From Candidatus Pseudolachnospira avium (GTDB taxonomy: Bacteria > Bacillota > Clostridia > Lachnospirales > Lachnospiraceae), in contig CAJFTW010000153.1 in the NCBI GenBank assembly GCA_904420025.1, positions 1-38,696 on the forward strand: a stretch of 38,696 nucleotides of DNA, given 5' to 3'. Both the position numbers and the translations under genes were made by a program. The notes below the pieces were generated by a model that saw only the letters and a program-made list of their open reading frames with translations, was not told the DNA's origin and did no database searches. How positions within the stretch are numbered: the stretch's first letter is position 1; each line of letters starts with the position of its first letter. This document shows, in pieces, positions 17,155 through 25,597 of this stretch.

Positions 17155-18435
17155 ATGCGAAAGACGAGTGAGAAATATCAGGCGTATGTGCAGATCCTGG
17201 AGGAGGAGCTGATTCCGGCCATGGGCTGCACGGAACCCATTGCCATTGCCTACGGGGCAGCCAAGGCCAGGGAGACGCTGGGGACCCTGCCGGAAAAGGT
17301 GCTGGTAAAGGCCAGCGGAAACATTATCAAGAATGTGAAAAGCGTGATTGTGCCCAACACCGGCGGCCTGCGGGGGATTGAGGCGGCCGCCGCGGCGGGG
17401 ATTGTGGCCGGGGAATCGGACCGGATGCTGGAAGTGATCTCCCAGGTGGGCGAGCGGGAGCAGGAAGCCATCCGGGAGTACATGAAAAGCCATTCTATCT
17501 GTGTGGAGGGCCTGGAGGGGGACCGGGTCTTTGACCTCTGGGTGATCGTGTCCGCAGGGGAGGACCAGGTGAAGGTGCGGATTGCCAACTACCACACCAA
17601 CCTGGTGTACCTGGAGAAAAACGGCCAGGTGCTGCGGAACCTGCCGGTGGAGGGGGAGGAGGAGAACGGCCTTACCGACCGCTCCCTGTTGAACGTCTGG
17701 GACATCTTTGACTTTGCGGAGACCGTGGACCTGGCGGATGTCCAGGGGGTGATCGGCCGCCAGATTTCCTACAACATGGCCATCTCCCAGGAAGGGCTCA
17801 CGGGCAATTACGGTGCCAATATCGGCAAGGTGCTGCGGAATACCTACGGGTCGGAGGATGTGGTCCTCCGGGCCAAGGCCGCTGCCGCCGCCGGTTCCGA
17901 TGCCCGGATGGGCGGCTGCGAGATGCCGGTGGTCATCAATTCCGGCAGTGGAAACCAGGGGATTACCGCCTCAGTGCCGGTGATCGTCTATGCGGAGGAG
18001 CTGGGCGTCAGCCAGGACAAGCTGTACCGGGCCCTGGTGCTCTCTAACCTCATTGCCATCCACCAGAAAACCGGTATTGGCCGGCTGTCCGCCTACTGCG
18101 GCGCAGTCAGCGCCGGGGCCTCTGCCGGGGCTGGTATTGCCTACCTGAGCGGAGGCGGCTACCAGGATATTATCCACACGGTGGTCAATGCCCTGGCCAT
18201 TGTGTCCGGCATGATTTGTGACGGGGCCAAAGCTTCCTGCGCAGCCAAAATTGCCGCGGCGGTGGACGCCGGGATCCTGGGATACCACATGTACCAGGAG
18301 GGACAGCAGTTTTACGGCGGCGATGGCATTCTCTCCAAGGGCGTGGAGGCCACGCTGGAGAATGTGGGGCGTCTGGGCCGGGTGGGAATGAGCGGAACGG
18401 ACAAAGAAATTTTGAAGATTATGCTGCAGTGCTAA
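17155..18435 (+). CDS. L-cysteine desulfidase / L-serine dehydratase-like protein (UPF0597, CyuA/YhaM family)
   Basis: 426 residues, the usual length. The family breaks down L-cysteine to pyruvate, ammonia and sulfide using an oxygen-sensitive [4Fe-4S] cluster. Visible motifs are AMGCTEPIAIAYGAAKA (Cys25), GGCEMPVVINSGSGNQG and MICDGAKASCAAKIA, which supply the conserved cysteines expected for the cluster. A purine-rich AAGAAGGGA precedes the ATG. No terminator is seen in the 60 bp after the isomerase gene, so read-through from the ABC operon is possible. The next gene is a carrier of the auxin-efflux type. Confidence 0.88.
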   Translation: MRKTSEKYQAYVQILEEELIPAMGCTEPIAIAYGAAKARETLGTLPEKVLVKASGNIIKNVKSVIVPNTGGLRGIEAAAAAGIVAGESDRMLEVISQVGEREQEAIREYMKSHSICVEGLEGDRVFDLWVIVSAGEDQVKVRIANYHTNLVYLEKNGQVLRNLPVEGEEENGLTDRSLLNVWDIFDFAETVDLADVQGVIGRQISYNMAISQEGLTGNYGANIGKVLRNTYGSEDVVLRAKAAAAAGSDARMGGCEMPVVINSGSGNQGITASVPVIVYAEELGVSQDKLYRALVLSNLIAIHQKTGIGRLSAYCGAVSAGASAGAGIAYLSGGGYQDIIHTVVNALAIVSGMICDGAKASCAAKIAAAVDAGILGYHMYQEGQQFYGGDGILSKGVEATLENVGRLGRVGMSGTDKEILKIMLQC

Positions 18436-18507
18436 AACAGGCAAAATGTTTTAAAAATTCTTCCCACAAGGATGGATTTTTGGAAAAGAGTGCGCTATAA
18501 TCGAACA

Positions 18508-19413
18508 ATGAAAACGATTATTGACCTGCAGATTCAGATCTTTTTGTTGGTAGCCATCGGTTTTTTCCTGGCCCGCAAGGGCTGGGTGGGGGACACCACC
18601 CAGAAGCAGATGGTGGACATTGTGCTGTACGTAATCCTTCCCTGCAACATCTTCCGCTCTTTCCTGGACATTGGGCTGACGGCGGAGGTGGTGCAGGAGA
18701 CCGTCCTGGTGGCGGGGATCGGCTTTGCCATGCAGCTGACCTACCTGGTGGCCAACCGGTTCCTGTACCGGCGGTTTGGCGGGGAGCGGGAGCTGCTGAT
18801 GAAGTACGCTACCCTGTGTACTAATTCAGTATTCATTGGCCTGCCGATTATAGAGGAGGTCATGGGAACGGAGGCACTGCTGTACGCCTCCATTGCCCTG
18901 ATTCCACCCCGGGTGTCCATGTGGACCGCGGGGCTTTCCTTGTTCGCCCGTGCTGACCGGAAGGCCATGGTCAAAACCCTGGCGCTGCACCCGTGTATGC
19001 TGGCGGTGGTCCTGGGATTTGTGTTTATGGGACTGAACGTGAACCTGCCGGATGCCCTGGGCCGCACTGTCCAGGGGCTCAGCCAGTGCACTACCTCCAT
19101 GTCCATGATGCTGGTGGGCTGTATACTGGGAAAAATGGACCTGCGGAAGCTGCTGGACGGCTCGGTGTTTTACTACAGCTTCATCCGCCTGCTGGCACTG
19201 CCTCTGCTGTTTTACGCCGTACTCCGGCTGCTGCGGGTGGATGCCATGGCACTGGGGGTAACTGTGCTGATTGCGGCTATGCCCGCTGCCAGCGCCACCG
19301 CTATGCTGGCCAAAAAGTACAACCACGACACCGAGTATGCCTCCAAGCTGGTCTGTGTCTCCACCCTGCTGTCCCTGGTGACTATCCCGTTGTTTTCGGT
19401 CCTGCTGCGGTGA
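18508..19413 (+). CDS. Auxin efflux carrier (AEC) family transporter
   Basis: 301 residues with about ten hydrophobic segments, in the AEC arrangement of two five-helix halves. The paired motifs LPCNIFRSFLDI in the first half and AAMPAASATAMLAKKYNHD in the second are typical. Bacterial members carry organic acids such as malate or malonate. The start is uncertain: ATG 18508 fits the family N-terminus, but a TATAAT lies only six bases before it (18496-18501) and no good ribosome site is seen; ATG 18472 would add 12 residues. It lies downstream of the desulfidase gene without an obvious terminator. Confidence 0.85.
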   Translation: MKTIIDLQIQIFLLVAIGFFLARKGWVGDTTQKQMVDIVLYVILPCNIFRSFLDIGLTAEVVQETVLVAGIGFAMQLTYLVANRFLYRRFGGERELLMKYATLCTNSVFIGLPIIEEVMGTEALLYASIALIPPRVSMWTAGLSLFARADRKAMVKTLALHPCMLAVVLGFVFMGLNVNLPDALGRTVQGLSQCTTSMSMMLVGCILGKMDLRKLLDGSVFYYSFIRLLALPLLFYAVLRLLRVDAMALGVTVLIAAMPAASATAMLAKKYNHDTEYASKLVCVSTLLSLVTIPLFSVLLR

Positions 19414-19476
19414 AGGCAGGTCCGGAACCGAAAGGGCGGGAGAGTTCACCAGGTACTTTAGAAGCGGGGTGAGTTT

Positions 19477-19704
19477 TTACTCGGTGAAGGTGTACTTGTA
19501 AGAGATGCTGCCTTTGTCCAGGGTATATTGGATCTCCCCGGAGGGCAGAGTCTCTTTTTTGACGTCCTCCCAGTCCCGTCCATGCTTTGCCCGGACATAT
19601 TCATCCGTGTCTTCCAACTCTACATCCTCCATAAAAACCTGGGGCCTGCCGCTGCCAGCGCAGGCGTTGATGATTTCTGCGACCACTTCATATTCTTTTT
19701 TCAT
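19477..19704 (-). CDS. Small conserved-type hypothetical protein, 75 aa
   Basis: A charged, soluble protein of 75 residues, not recognised. The N-terminal MKKEYEVVAEIINACAGS looks like a helix; the rest is rich in Asp, Glu and Lys, with a predicted beta C-terminus (YTLDKGSISYKYTF). A strong ribosome site GGAGGTG sits before ATG 19704, and a good promoter lies upstream (TTACAA 19748-19753, 17 bp, TATACT 19725-19730 on the reverse strand), so it is very likely a real gene. It diverges from the tyrS T-box leader. No membrane segment or signal peptide is seen. Confidence 0.75.
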   Translation of the reverse strand: MKKEYEVVAEIINACAGSGRPQVFMEDVELEDTDEYVRAKHGRDWEDVKKETLPSGEIQYTLDKGSISYKYTFTE

Positions 19705-19724
19705 AGGGACACCTCCATGATTTG

Positions 19725-19753
19725 AGTATAGCACAGATGAAATTTTCTTGTAA
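19725..19753 (-). promoter_or_regulatory. Promoter of the 75-aa gene
   Basis: On the reverse strand: -35 TTACAA (19748-19753), a 17-bp spacer and -10 TATACT (19725-19730). Confidence 0.6.
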
Positions 19754-19795
19754 GTGCAAAATTTTCACACCTGAAAATTTCACGTCAAAAAATCC

Positions 19796-19823
19796 TTGAC
19801 AAATTTGCCAACCCTGTTATAAT
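19796..19823 (+). promoter_or_regulatory. Promoter of the tyrS T-box leader
   Basis: -35 TTGACA (19796-19801), a 16-bp spacer and -10 TATAAT (19818-19823). It points into the T-box leader. Confidence 0.75.
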
Positions 19824-19839
19824 GGCCTCATAATTGCAA

Positions 19840-20111
19840 AAGTAAAGGCAGAGACGGGAACCAGTAGCAAAGCTAGAGTCCACAGAGAGCAGCCGGTTGG
19901 TGAGAGGCGCGGAAGATCCGCTTGGTGAATACATCCCTGAGCCGCTCACCCAACGGAATTTCCCAGTAGGCTGAGACGTGAGGCGCCCGTTACCGCGCCA
20001 GAGTATCCGGGATCCGTCCCATGTACTCAGTGAGGCTGTCTGCGTGAGCAGGCGGTAAAGTAAGGTGGTACCACGAGCTGAACCCTCGTCCTTTCCGAAG
20101 GACGGGGGTTT
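19840..20111 (+). ncRNA. T-box riboswitch, tyrosine specificity
   Basis: A tRNA-sensing leader for tyrS. Landmarks are AGTA (19841-19844), GAGAG and GGTTGGTGAGAGG in the upper stem I, and the specifier segment GTGAATACATCCCTGAG with codon TAC (19930-19932) for Tyr. The antiterminator core AAGGTGGTACCACG is at 20062-20075. The competing terminator is AACCCTCGTCCTT (20081-20093) with AAGGACGGGGGTT, followed by TTTCC. The specifier agrees with the downstream tyrosyl-tRNA synthetase, so low charged tRNA-Tyr would raise tyrS expression. Confidence 0.95.
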
Positions 20112-20157
20112 CCTTCGTCCTGTGTTCGGAATTTTAACAGAAAAGGAGAAATGGAAC

Positions 20158-21387
20158 ATGCAGATTTACGAAGAACTTCAGGCCCGGGGGCTCATTGCCC
20201 AGGTCACCGATGAGCCGGAAATCCGGGAGCTGGTGAACAACGGCAAGGCCACCTTCTACATTGGCTTTGACCCCACGGCGGACAGCCTGCACGTGGGCCA
20301 CTTTATGGCCCTGTGCCTGATGAAGCGCCTGCAGGAGGCGGGGAACCGCCCCATTGCCCTGGTGGGCGGCGGCACCGGTATGATCGGCGATCCCTCCGGC
20401 CGTTCGGATATGCGGCAGATGATGACCGTGGAGACGATCCAGCACAACTGCGACTGCTTTAAGAAGCAGATGAGCCGTTTCATTGAATTTTCCGAGGGCA
20501 AAGCCCTGATGGTCAACAATGCCGATTGGCTGCTGGACCTGAATTATGTGGAGCTGCTCCGGGAAGTGGGCGCCTGCTTCAGCGTCAACCGGATGCTTAC
20601 CGCCGAGTGCTACAAGCAGCGAATGGAGAAGGGCCTCAGCTTCCTGGAGTTCAACTATATGATTATGCAAAGCTATGACTTCTACACCCTGTTCCAGAGA
20701 TACGGCTGCAATATGCAGTTTGGCGGGGACGACCAGTGGAGCAATATGCTGGGCGGCACGGAGCTGATCCGCCGGAAGCTGGGGAAGGATGCCTATGCCA
20801 TGACCATCACCTTGCTGCTCAACTCCGAGGGTAAGAAGATGGGTAAGACCCAGTCCGGCGCCGTGTGGCTGGATCCCAACAAGACTTCCCCTTACGATTT
20901 CTATCAGTACTGGCGGAATGTGGCGGACGCGGACGTGCTCAAGTGCCTGCGGATGCTCACATTCCTGCCGCTGGAGCAGATTGACGAGATGGACAAGTGG
21001 GAGGGCAGCCAGCTGAACAAGGCCAAGGAGATTCTGGCCTTTGAGCTGACTAAGCTGGTCCACGGGGACGAGGAGGCCCAAAAGGCGGAGAACGCTGCCA
21101 AGGCCCTGTTTGTGGGCGGCGGCGACGGCGCCAATATCCCCACCACGGAGCTGACGGCAGAGGATTTGGCCGAGGGCTCTATTGACATCCTGACCCTTCT
21201 GCGGAAGGCAGAACTAGTGCCCTCCAAGTCCGAGGCCCGGCGGGCTGTGGAGCAGGGCGGCGTCAGTGTGGACGGCGAGAAGGTGGCGGACATTCAGAAG
21301 ACCTACACGGCAGAGGAACTGCAGGGCGAGGGAAAGATGCTGAAGAAGGGCAAAAAGAATTTCCGCAGGGTGGTCTATAAAGGCTGA
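20158..21387 (+). CDS. tyrS: Tyrosyl-tRNA synthetase
   Basis: Charges tRNA-Tyr. 409 residues, complete class I synthetase of the bacterial TyrRS type. The HIGH-type motif is HVGH (45-48) and the KMSKS-type motif KMGKT (227-231). GGDDQWSN in the middle and [13 protein letters not shown] near the N-terminus are family hallmarks, and the C-terminal S4 RNA-binding domain contains [21 protein letters not shown] 20158 is chosen because AAAAGGAGAAA precedes it; the ATG at 20151 is out of frame. It is controlled by the Tyr T-box immediately upstream. Confidence 0.98.
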   Translation: MQIYEELQARGLIAQVTDEPEIRELVNNGKATFYIGFDPTADSLHVGHFMALCLMKRLQEAGNRPIALVGGGTGMIGDPSGRSDMRQMMTVETIQHNCDCFKKQMSRFIEFSEGKALMVNNADWLLDLNYVELLREVGACFSVNRMLTAECYKQRMEKGLSFLEFNYMIMQSYDFYTLFQRYGCNMQFGGDDQWSNMLGGTELIRRKLGKDAYAMTITLLLNSEGKKMGKTQSGAVWLDPNKTSPYDFYQYWRNVADADVLKCLRMLTFLPLEQIDEMDKWEGSQLNKAKEILAFELTKLVHGDEEAQKAENAAKALFVGGGDGANIPTTELTAEDLAEGSIDILTLLRKAELVPSKSEARRAVEQGGVSVDGEKVADIQKTYTAEELQGEGKMLKKGKKNFRRVVYKG

Positions 21388-21414
21388 TCCGGGGATCACA
21401 GCGGAGAAAAGGAA

Positions 21415-21451
21415 CAGGCCGGGAATGGGAGTGGGCTCCCTTCCCGGCCTG
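21415..21451. terminator. Hairpin between tyrS and the convergent SDR gene
   Basis: CAGGCCGGGAATGGGAG (21415-21431) pairs with CTCCCTTCCCGGCCTG (21436-21451) with one bulged base. It lies between two converging genes, with no long T run on either side, so it is a plausible but not ideal two-way terminator. Confidence 0.55.
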
Positions 21452-21457
21452 CTGTCA

Positions 21458-22222
21458 TTAATTCACCAGCCATCCGCCGTCCACGTACACAATCTGCCCG
21501 GTCATATAGTCGGAAGCAGGGGATGCCAGGAACACGGCGGCTCCCGCCAGGTCCTCCGGTAGGCCGGTGCGGTTCATGGGGATCCGTTCGTGGAACATTT
21601 TCACATACTCCGGCTTCTGGAAAAGGGGCTTGGTCATCTCCGTCTCAAAGTAGCCGGGGCCGATGGCGTTGACGCAGATGCCGTAGGGGGCCAGTTCATT
21701 GGCCATAGCTTTGGTCATCTGGGCAATGCCGCCCTTGGCGGCGCAGTAGGAAACCATGTTTTTCAACCCCAGCACGCTGTTCAAAGACGCAATGTTGATG
21801 ATCTTGCCGGGGATCTTTTTCTCCACCATCTGCCGGGCCACCGCCTGGGCCATAAAGAATACATACTTCAGCTGCACATCCTGGATCCGGTCCCAGTCCT
21901 CCTCCTCAAAATCCAGGGCGGCTTTGCGGATGTTGAGGCCGGCACTGTTGATGAGGATGTCAATCTGCCCCAGGCGCTGGGCGCTCTCCGCCGCAAATTG
22001 CCGGATGCCCTCCACGGAACAGATGTCAAAAGCCTTGGTCAGCACCTCCCCGCCGGTGGTTTCTTCCAGCTGCTTTTTGGCCTGGCCCAGGGCTTCTTGG
22101 TTCCGGCTCACCAGCATCACCCGGGCGCCCGCCTGGGAGAGGCCGGCTGCCATTCCGTAGCCCAGACCCCGGCTGCCGCCGATGACAATGGCGTTTTTGC
22201 CTGTCAGATTGAATAATTCCAT
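21458..22222 (-). CDS. Short-chain dehydrogenase/reductase (gluconate 5-dehydrogenase / KduD-like)
   Basis: 254 residues, classical SDR. The cofactor motif GGSRGLG is at 15-21, NSAG at 92-95, and the catalytic set Ser146, Tyr159 and Lys163 (YCAAK) is complete. The C-terminus has GPGYFETEMTKPL and the family ending GQIVYVDGGW. The sequence looks closest to sugar-acid or polyol dehydrogenases, but the substrate cannot be fixed. It is a single gene with its own promoter at 22278-22306 and faces tyrS. Confidence 0.9.
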   Translation of the reverse strand: MELFNLTGKNAIVIGGSRGLGYGMAAGLSQAGARVMLVSRNQEALGQAKKQLEETTGGEVLTKAFDICSVEGIRQFAAESAQRLGQIDILINSAGLNIRKAALDFEEEDWDRIQDVQLKYVFFMAQAVARQMVEKKIPGKIINIASLNSVLGLKNMVSYCAAKGGIAQMTKAMANELAPYGICVNAIGPGYFETEMTKPLFQKPEYVKMFHERIPMNRTGLPEDLAGAAVFLASPASDYMTGQIVYVDGGWLVN

Positions 22223-22277
22223 GGTAAATTTCCTCCTAAAAAGATGCGCAAGAGATTTTGAAAAACTTTACCAGTTT

Positions 22278-22306
22278 ATTATACGTTGGGAAATCCGGAT
22301 TGTAAA
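22278..22306 (-). promoter_or_regulatory. Promoter of the SDR gene
   Basis: On the reverse strand: -35 TTTACA (22301-22306), a 17-bp spacer and -10 TATAAT (22278-22283). Confidence 0.65.
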
Positions 22307-22424
22307 TGCCTGGTAAACAGATTGACAATAGCCAGGGGTTTCGGGATTGGGATCGAGAGGAGTAGCGGTGCCGGCTTATCTGTGTTACAATGAGAGAACC
22401 AAACTTATACAGGAGGCAATCGCC

Positions 22425-22967
22425 ATGACCTATACCATCCGCCGTGCCGTACCATCCGACTGGGAGCAGATCCCGCCCCTCTATGCGCAGGCACGGCGCT
22501 TTATGCATGAGAACGGCAACCCGGACCAGTGGGGAGAGTCTTTTCCGCCGGAGGAGCTTTTGCGGCAGGATATTGCCAAAGGCCAGCTCTATGTGGTGGA
22601 AGAGGGCTGCCAGATTCACGGAGCCTTCGCCTTTATAATAGGAAGAGATCCCTCCTACGCCCGGATTGAGGACGGAGCCTGGCTGTCGGAGGCGGAGTAT
22701 GGAACCCTTCACCGGGTGGCCGGGGATGGGAAGGCTCATGGCCTGTTCGACGCTATGGTGGCCTACTGTGAGAGGCAGATTCCCCATCTGCGGGTGGACA
22801 CCCATGCGGACAACCGGGTGATGCGCCACTTAATTCAAAAGAACGGTTTCGCCTACTGCGGGATCATCCATGTGGAAGATCAGACCCCCCGGCTGGCCTT
22901 TGAAAAAATACTGGAACCGGGGGATGGCCAGCGTACGGAGGAAGGGGGGAGAAGTGGCTGTGTGTGA
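22425..22967 (+). CDS. GNAT family N-acetyltransferase
   Basis: 180 residues. The start MTYTIRRAVPSDWEQI is the usual first strand and helix of the fold; LRVDTHADNRVMRHLIQKNGF is the acetyl-CoA binding and C-terminal motif region of small GNATs. The substrate is unknown. ATG 22425 follows CAGGAGG. Its last codons overlap the start of the radical SAM gene, so the two are probably co-expressed. Confidence 0.85.
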   Translation: MTYTIRRAVPSDWEQIPPLYAQARRFMHENGNPDQWGESFPPEELLRQDIAKGQLYVVEEGCQIHGAFAFIIGRDPSYARIEDGAWLSEAEYGTLHRVAGDGKAHGLFDAMVAYCERQIPHLRVDTHADNRVMRHLIQKNGFAYCGIIHVEDQTPRLAFEKILEPGDGQRTEEGGRSGCV

Positions 22968-23880
22968 GACCAAATGCTCCTGGGAATCCCACTGCACCCT
23001 CTGCCCCCGTTCCTGCGGTGCGGACCGGAGGGAGGGGAAAACCGGAGCCTGCGGCAGCTCCATCCGGATGAAGATTGCCCGGGCGGCCCTGCACCGGTGG
23101 GAGGAGCCTTGTATCTCCGGGGATCGGGGTTCCGGCGCCGTGTTTTTCTCCGGCTGCCCGCTCCACTGTGTGTTCTGCCAGAACCGGCAGATCTCCGGCG
23201 GTCAGGTGGGCTGGGAGGTGACGCCGGAGGAGCTGGCGGAAACGTTTCTTAAGCTGCAGGAGCAGGGGGCAGCCAACATCAACCTGGTGACGCCGGGCCA
23301 CTTTGCGGTGCCGGTGGCGGAGGCCATCCGCCGGGCCCGGGATCAGGGGCTGGACCTGCCGGTGATCTGCAATACCGGCGGCTACGAGAAGGTGGAAACC
23401 CTGCGGCGGTGGGAGGGGCTGGTGGATGTGTACCTGCCGGATTTCAAATACATGGATCCGGAGCTGGCAGCCTGGTATTCCCACGCCCGGGACTATCCGG
23501 AGCGGGCGAAGGCGGCACTGGCGGAGATGGTCCGCCAGGCAGGGCCTTGTGTCTTTGGGGAGGACGGCTATATCCGCCGGGGGGTGATCGTCCGTCACCT
23601 GGTGCTGCCCGGCTATACCCGGGATTCCAAGGCGGTGGTGGAATATCTGCACCAAACCTACAGGGATGCGGTATGGATCAGCCTGATGAACCAGTACACG
23701 CCCATGGAGTGGGTGCAGGCATATCCGGAGCTGAACCGGAAGGTGACCCGGCGGGAGTATGAGCGGGTGGTGAATTTTGCCCTGGAGCTGGGCGTGGAGA
23801 ACGGCTTTATCCAGGAGGGAGAGACCGCTCAGGAGAGCTTTATTCCACCCTTTGGGGATAACCCGGAGGAGGGCAGTTGA
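22954..23880 (+). CDS. Radical SAM protein, PflA-like (COG1313 type)
   Basis: About 308 residues. The core has SGCPLHCVFCQN, giving the CxxxCxxC cluster site at Cys68, Cys72 and Cys75 counted from the GTG at 22954. An N-terminal cysteine-rich stretch (CETKC, CTLC, CGADR, GACG) could bind a second metal cluster. Later motifs include NINLVTPGHF, CNTGGYE and YLPDFKYMDPE, all typical of the family, which is annotated as pyruvate formate-lyase activase-like but whose substrate is unknown. The start is uncertain: GTG 22954 or GTG 22960, both after the GGAGGAAGGGGGGAG ribosome site; the gene overlaps the end of the GNAT gene. The length is normal. Confidence 0.88.
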   Translation: MAVCETKCSWESHCTLCPRSCGADRREGKTGACGSSIRMKIARAALHRWEEPCISGDRGSGAVFFSGCPLHCVFCQNRQISGGQVGWEVTPEELAETFLKLQEQGAANINLVTPGHFAVPVAEAIRRARDQGLDLPVICNTGGYEKVETLRRWEGLVDVYLPDFKYMDPELAAWYSHARDYPERAKAALAEMVRQAGPCVFGEDGYIRRGVIVRHLVLPGYTRDSKAVVEYLHQTYRDAVWISLMNQYTPMEWVQAYPELNRKVTRREYERVVNFALELGVENGFIQEGETAQESFIPPFGDNPEEGS

Positions 23881-24026
23881 GCTTGAAACGGCAGAAATTG
23901 GAAAGTGGAATAGGGACAGGAGGCTGCGGCACATGGTTGGGGCAGCCCCCTGTTTGCGTCTATTACATTTTCGGCATACGCCGGACAAGCCGTGGAAAGC
24001 GGGACAGCCTGCCCTATGGAAGGCGT

Positions 24027-24461
24027 TTACCAGTTGTGGGAGTGGGTGGCTTTCTGATCGCAGTAGATGCAGCGATAGATGCCCTTTTCCCGGTCGGCCA
24101 GCTTGAACACGTGGTCCAGCTCCTGTTCGGTGGAGGTGATGCACCGAGGATTTTTGCATTTGACCACGTTGACGATCTTCTCCGGCAGCTCCAGCCGCTT
24201 CTTTTCCACGGTGGTGCCGTCCTCAATGATGTTTACGGTGATGTTGGGATCAATGTATCCCAGCACGTCCAGGTTAATGTCAATGGTGTCGTTGATTTTG
24301 ATAATGTCCTTTTTGCCCATCTTGTTGCTCTTGACATTCTTGATGATGGCAACACTGCAGTCCAGCCGGTCCAGGTTCAGGTACTGGTAAACCCGCATGG
24401 CTTTCCCGGCCTGGATATGGTCTAAAACAATTCCCTTTTCAATACTGTCAACCTTCAGCAT
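24027..24461 (-). CDS. pyrI: Aspartate carbamoyltransferase regulatory subunit
   Basis: 144 residues. The N-terminal nucleotide-binding domain is followed by a zinc-binding C-terminal domain with Cys102, Cys107 (CKNPRC), Cys131 and Cys134 (CIYC). It binds ATP or CTP and tunes the catalytic subunit PyrB in pyrimidine synthesis. It starts nine bases after the pyrB stop, with the ribosome site TAGGAGG overlapping the stop codon, so the two are translated together. No clear terminator was found in the 146 bp beyond it, which also hold no gene. Confidence 0.96.
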   Translation of the reverse strand: MLKVDSIEKGIVLDHIQAGKAMRVYQYLNLDRLDCSVAIIKNVKSNKMGKKDIIKINDTIDINLDVLGYIDPNITVNIIEDGTTVEKKRLELPEKIVNVVKCKNPRCITSTEQELDHVFKLADREKGIYRCIYCDQKATHSHNW

Positions 24462-24470
24462 GGCTTCCTC

Positions 24471-25397
24471 CTATTTTACGTTGTTTTCCAGTCCCAGCAG
24501 CTTCAGCATCAGCGCCATCCGCACAAACTTCCCGTACTCCACCTGGTCAAAGTAGACGGCCCGGGGGTCGTTGTCCACCTCGGTGGCAATCTCATTGACC
24601 CGGGGCAGGGGGTGCAGGATCTTCAGATCCGGCTTGGCGTTCTCCAGCTTGGCCAGATTCAGAATGTAGGTATCTTTCAGGCGGATATAGTCGGCCTCGT
24701 TGAAGAAACGCTCCCGCTGCACCCGGGTCATGTAGAGGATGTCCAGCTGGCCAATCACCGGCTCCATCTCTGTGACCTCCTGGTAGGGGATGTTCTTGCC
24801 AATGAGCACTTCTTCCTTAATGTAATCCGGCACCTGCAGCTCCTCCGGGGAGATGAGAATAAAGCGGATATTCTCATAGAAGGAGAGCTGTTTGATCAGC
24901 GAGTGGACGGTGCGGCCGAATTTCAGGTCCCCGCAAAAGCCAACGGTCAGATTGTCCAGCCGGCCCTTGGTCTGCTTGATGGTCAGCAGATCCGTCAAGG
25001 TCTGGGTGGGGTGGTTGTGGCCGCCGTCGCCGGCATTGATCACCGGGATGTTTACATGCTGGGCAGCCTCCAGCGGAGCTCCCTCCTTGGGGTGCCGCAT
25101 GGCAATAATATCCGCGTATTTGGAAACGGTGCGGGCGGTGTCCGCTACGCTCTCCCCCTTGGCGGCGGAGCTGGCGTCAGCAGAAGAAAAGCCAAGAACA
25201 CTTCCCCCAAGCTCCAGCATAGCTGCTTCAAAGCTTAAACGGGTCCGTGTGCTAGGCTCATAAAACAAAGTCGCTAACTTTTTTCCCTTACAGGCTTCCG
25301 CGTATTTTTCCCGGTGCTGAATAATGTCCTCTGCCAAGTCCAAAATTTCATCGATTTCCTGCAGACTCAGGTCTGTGGGGTCAATAAGATGTCTCAT
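24471..25397 (-). CDS. pyrB: Aspartate carbamoyltransferase catalytic subunit
   Basis: Joins carbamoyl phosphate and aspartate, the committed step of pyrimidine synthesis. 308 residues. STRTR (49-53) binds carbamoyl phosphate, [11 protein letters not shown] and HPLPRVNEI are the other family blocks. A complete gene with a ribosome site GGAAGGACAGG. It forms an operon with pyrI. The promoter lies at 25459-25488. No PyrR-type attenuator is visible in the short leader. Confidence 0.97.
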   Translation of the reverse strand: MRHLIDPTDLSLQEIDEILDLAEDIIQHREKYAEACKGKKLATLFYEPSTRTRLSFEAAMLELGGSVLGFSSADASSAAKGESVADTARTVSKYADIIAMRHPKEGAPLEAAQHVNIPVINAGDGGHNHPTQTLTDLLTIKQTKGRLDNLTVGFCGDLKFGRTVHSLIKQLSFYENIRFILISPEELQVPDYIKEEVLIGKNIPYQEVTEMEPVIGQLDILYMTRVQRERFFNEADYIRLKDTYILNLAKLENAKPDLKILHPLPRVNEIATEVDNDPRAVYFDQVEYGKFVRMALMLKLLGLENNVK

Positions 25398-25458
25398 ATG
25401 TGCACCTGTCCTTCCTTTTTCCTCTTTGGCCGGGCCCCCGGCCAGGCAAATTTTTTCA

Positions 25459-25488
25459 ATTATATCCTCTGGGGATGGAGCTTGTCAA
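25459..25488 (-). promoter_or_regulatory. Promoter of pyrBI
   Basis: On the reverse strand: -35 TTGACA (25483-25488), an 18-bp spacer and -10 TATAAT (25459-25464). Confidence 0.7.
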
Positions 25489-25560
25489 GTGGAATTTCTC
25501 TCCAGTGGATGAGAGCTGCGGGGATCCGGCATGCAGGCATCCATCCGGTGTTTCTGGCCG

Positions 25561-25590
25561 AAAAACACCCCCGCCAAAAAGCGGGGGGCG
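25561..25590 (-). terminator. Terminator after the IMP cyclohydrolase gene
   Basis: On the reverse strand CCCCCCGC pairs with GCGGGGG across a short T-rich loop, followed by TGTTTTT. It lies eight bases past the stop codon. Confidence 0.8.
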
Positions 25591-25597
25591 CTGCTCA

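Noticed and set aside
23877-24425. A 182-codon forward frame over pyrI
   Set aside because: It is antisense to pyrI, which has clear zinc cysteines and operon linkage.
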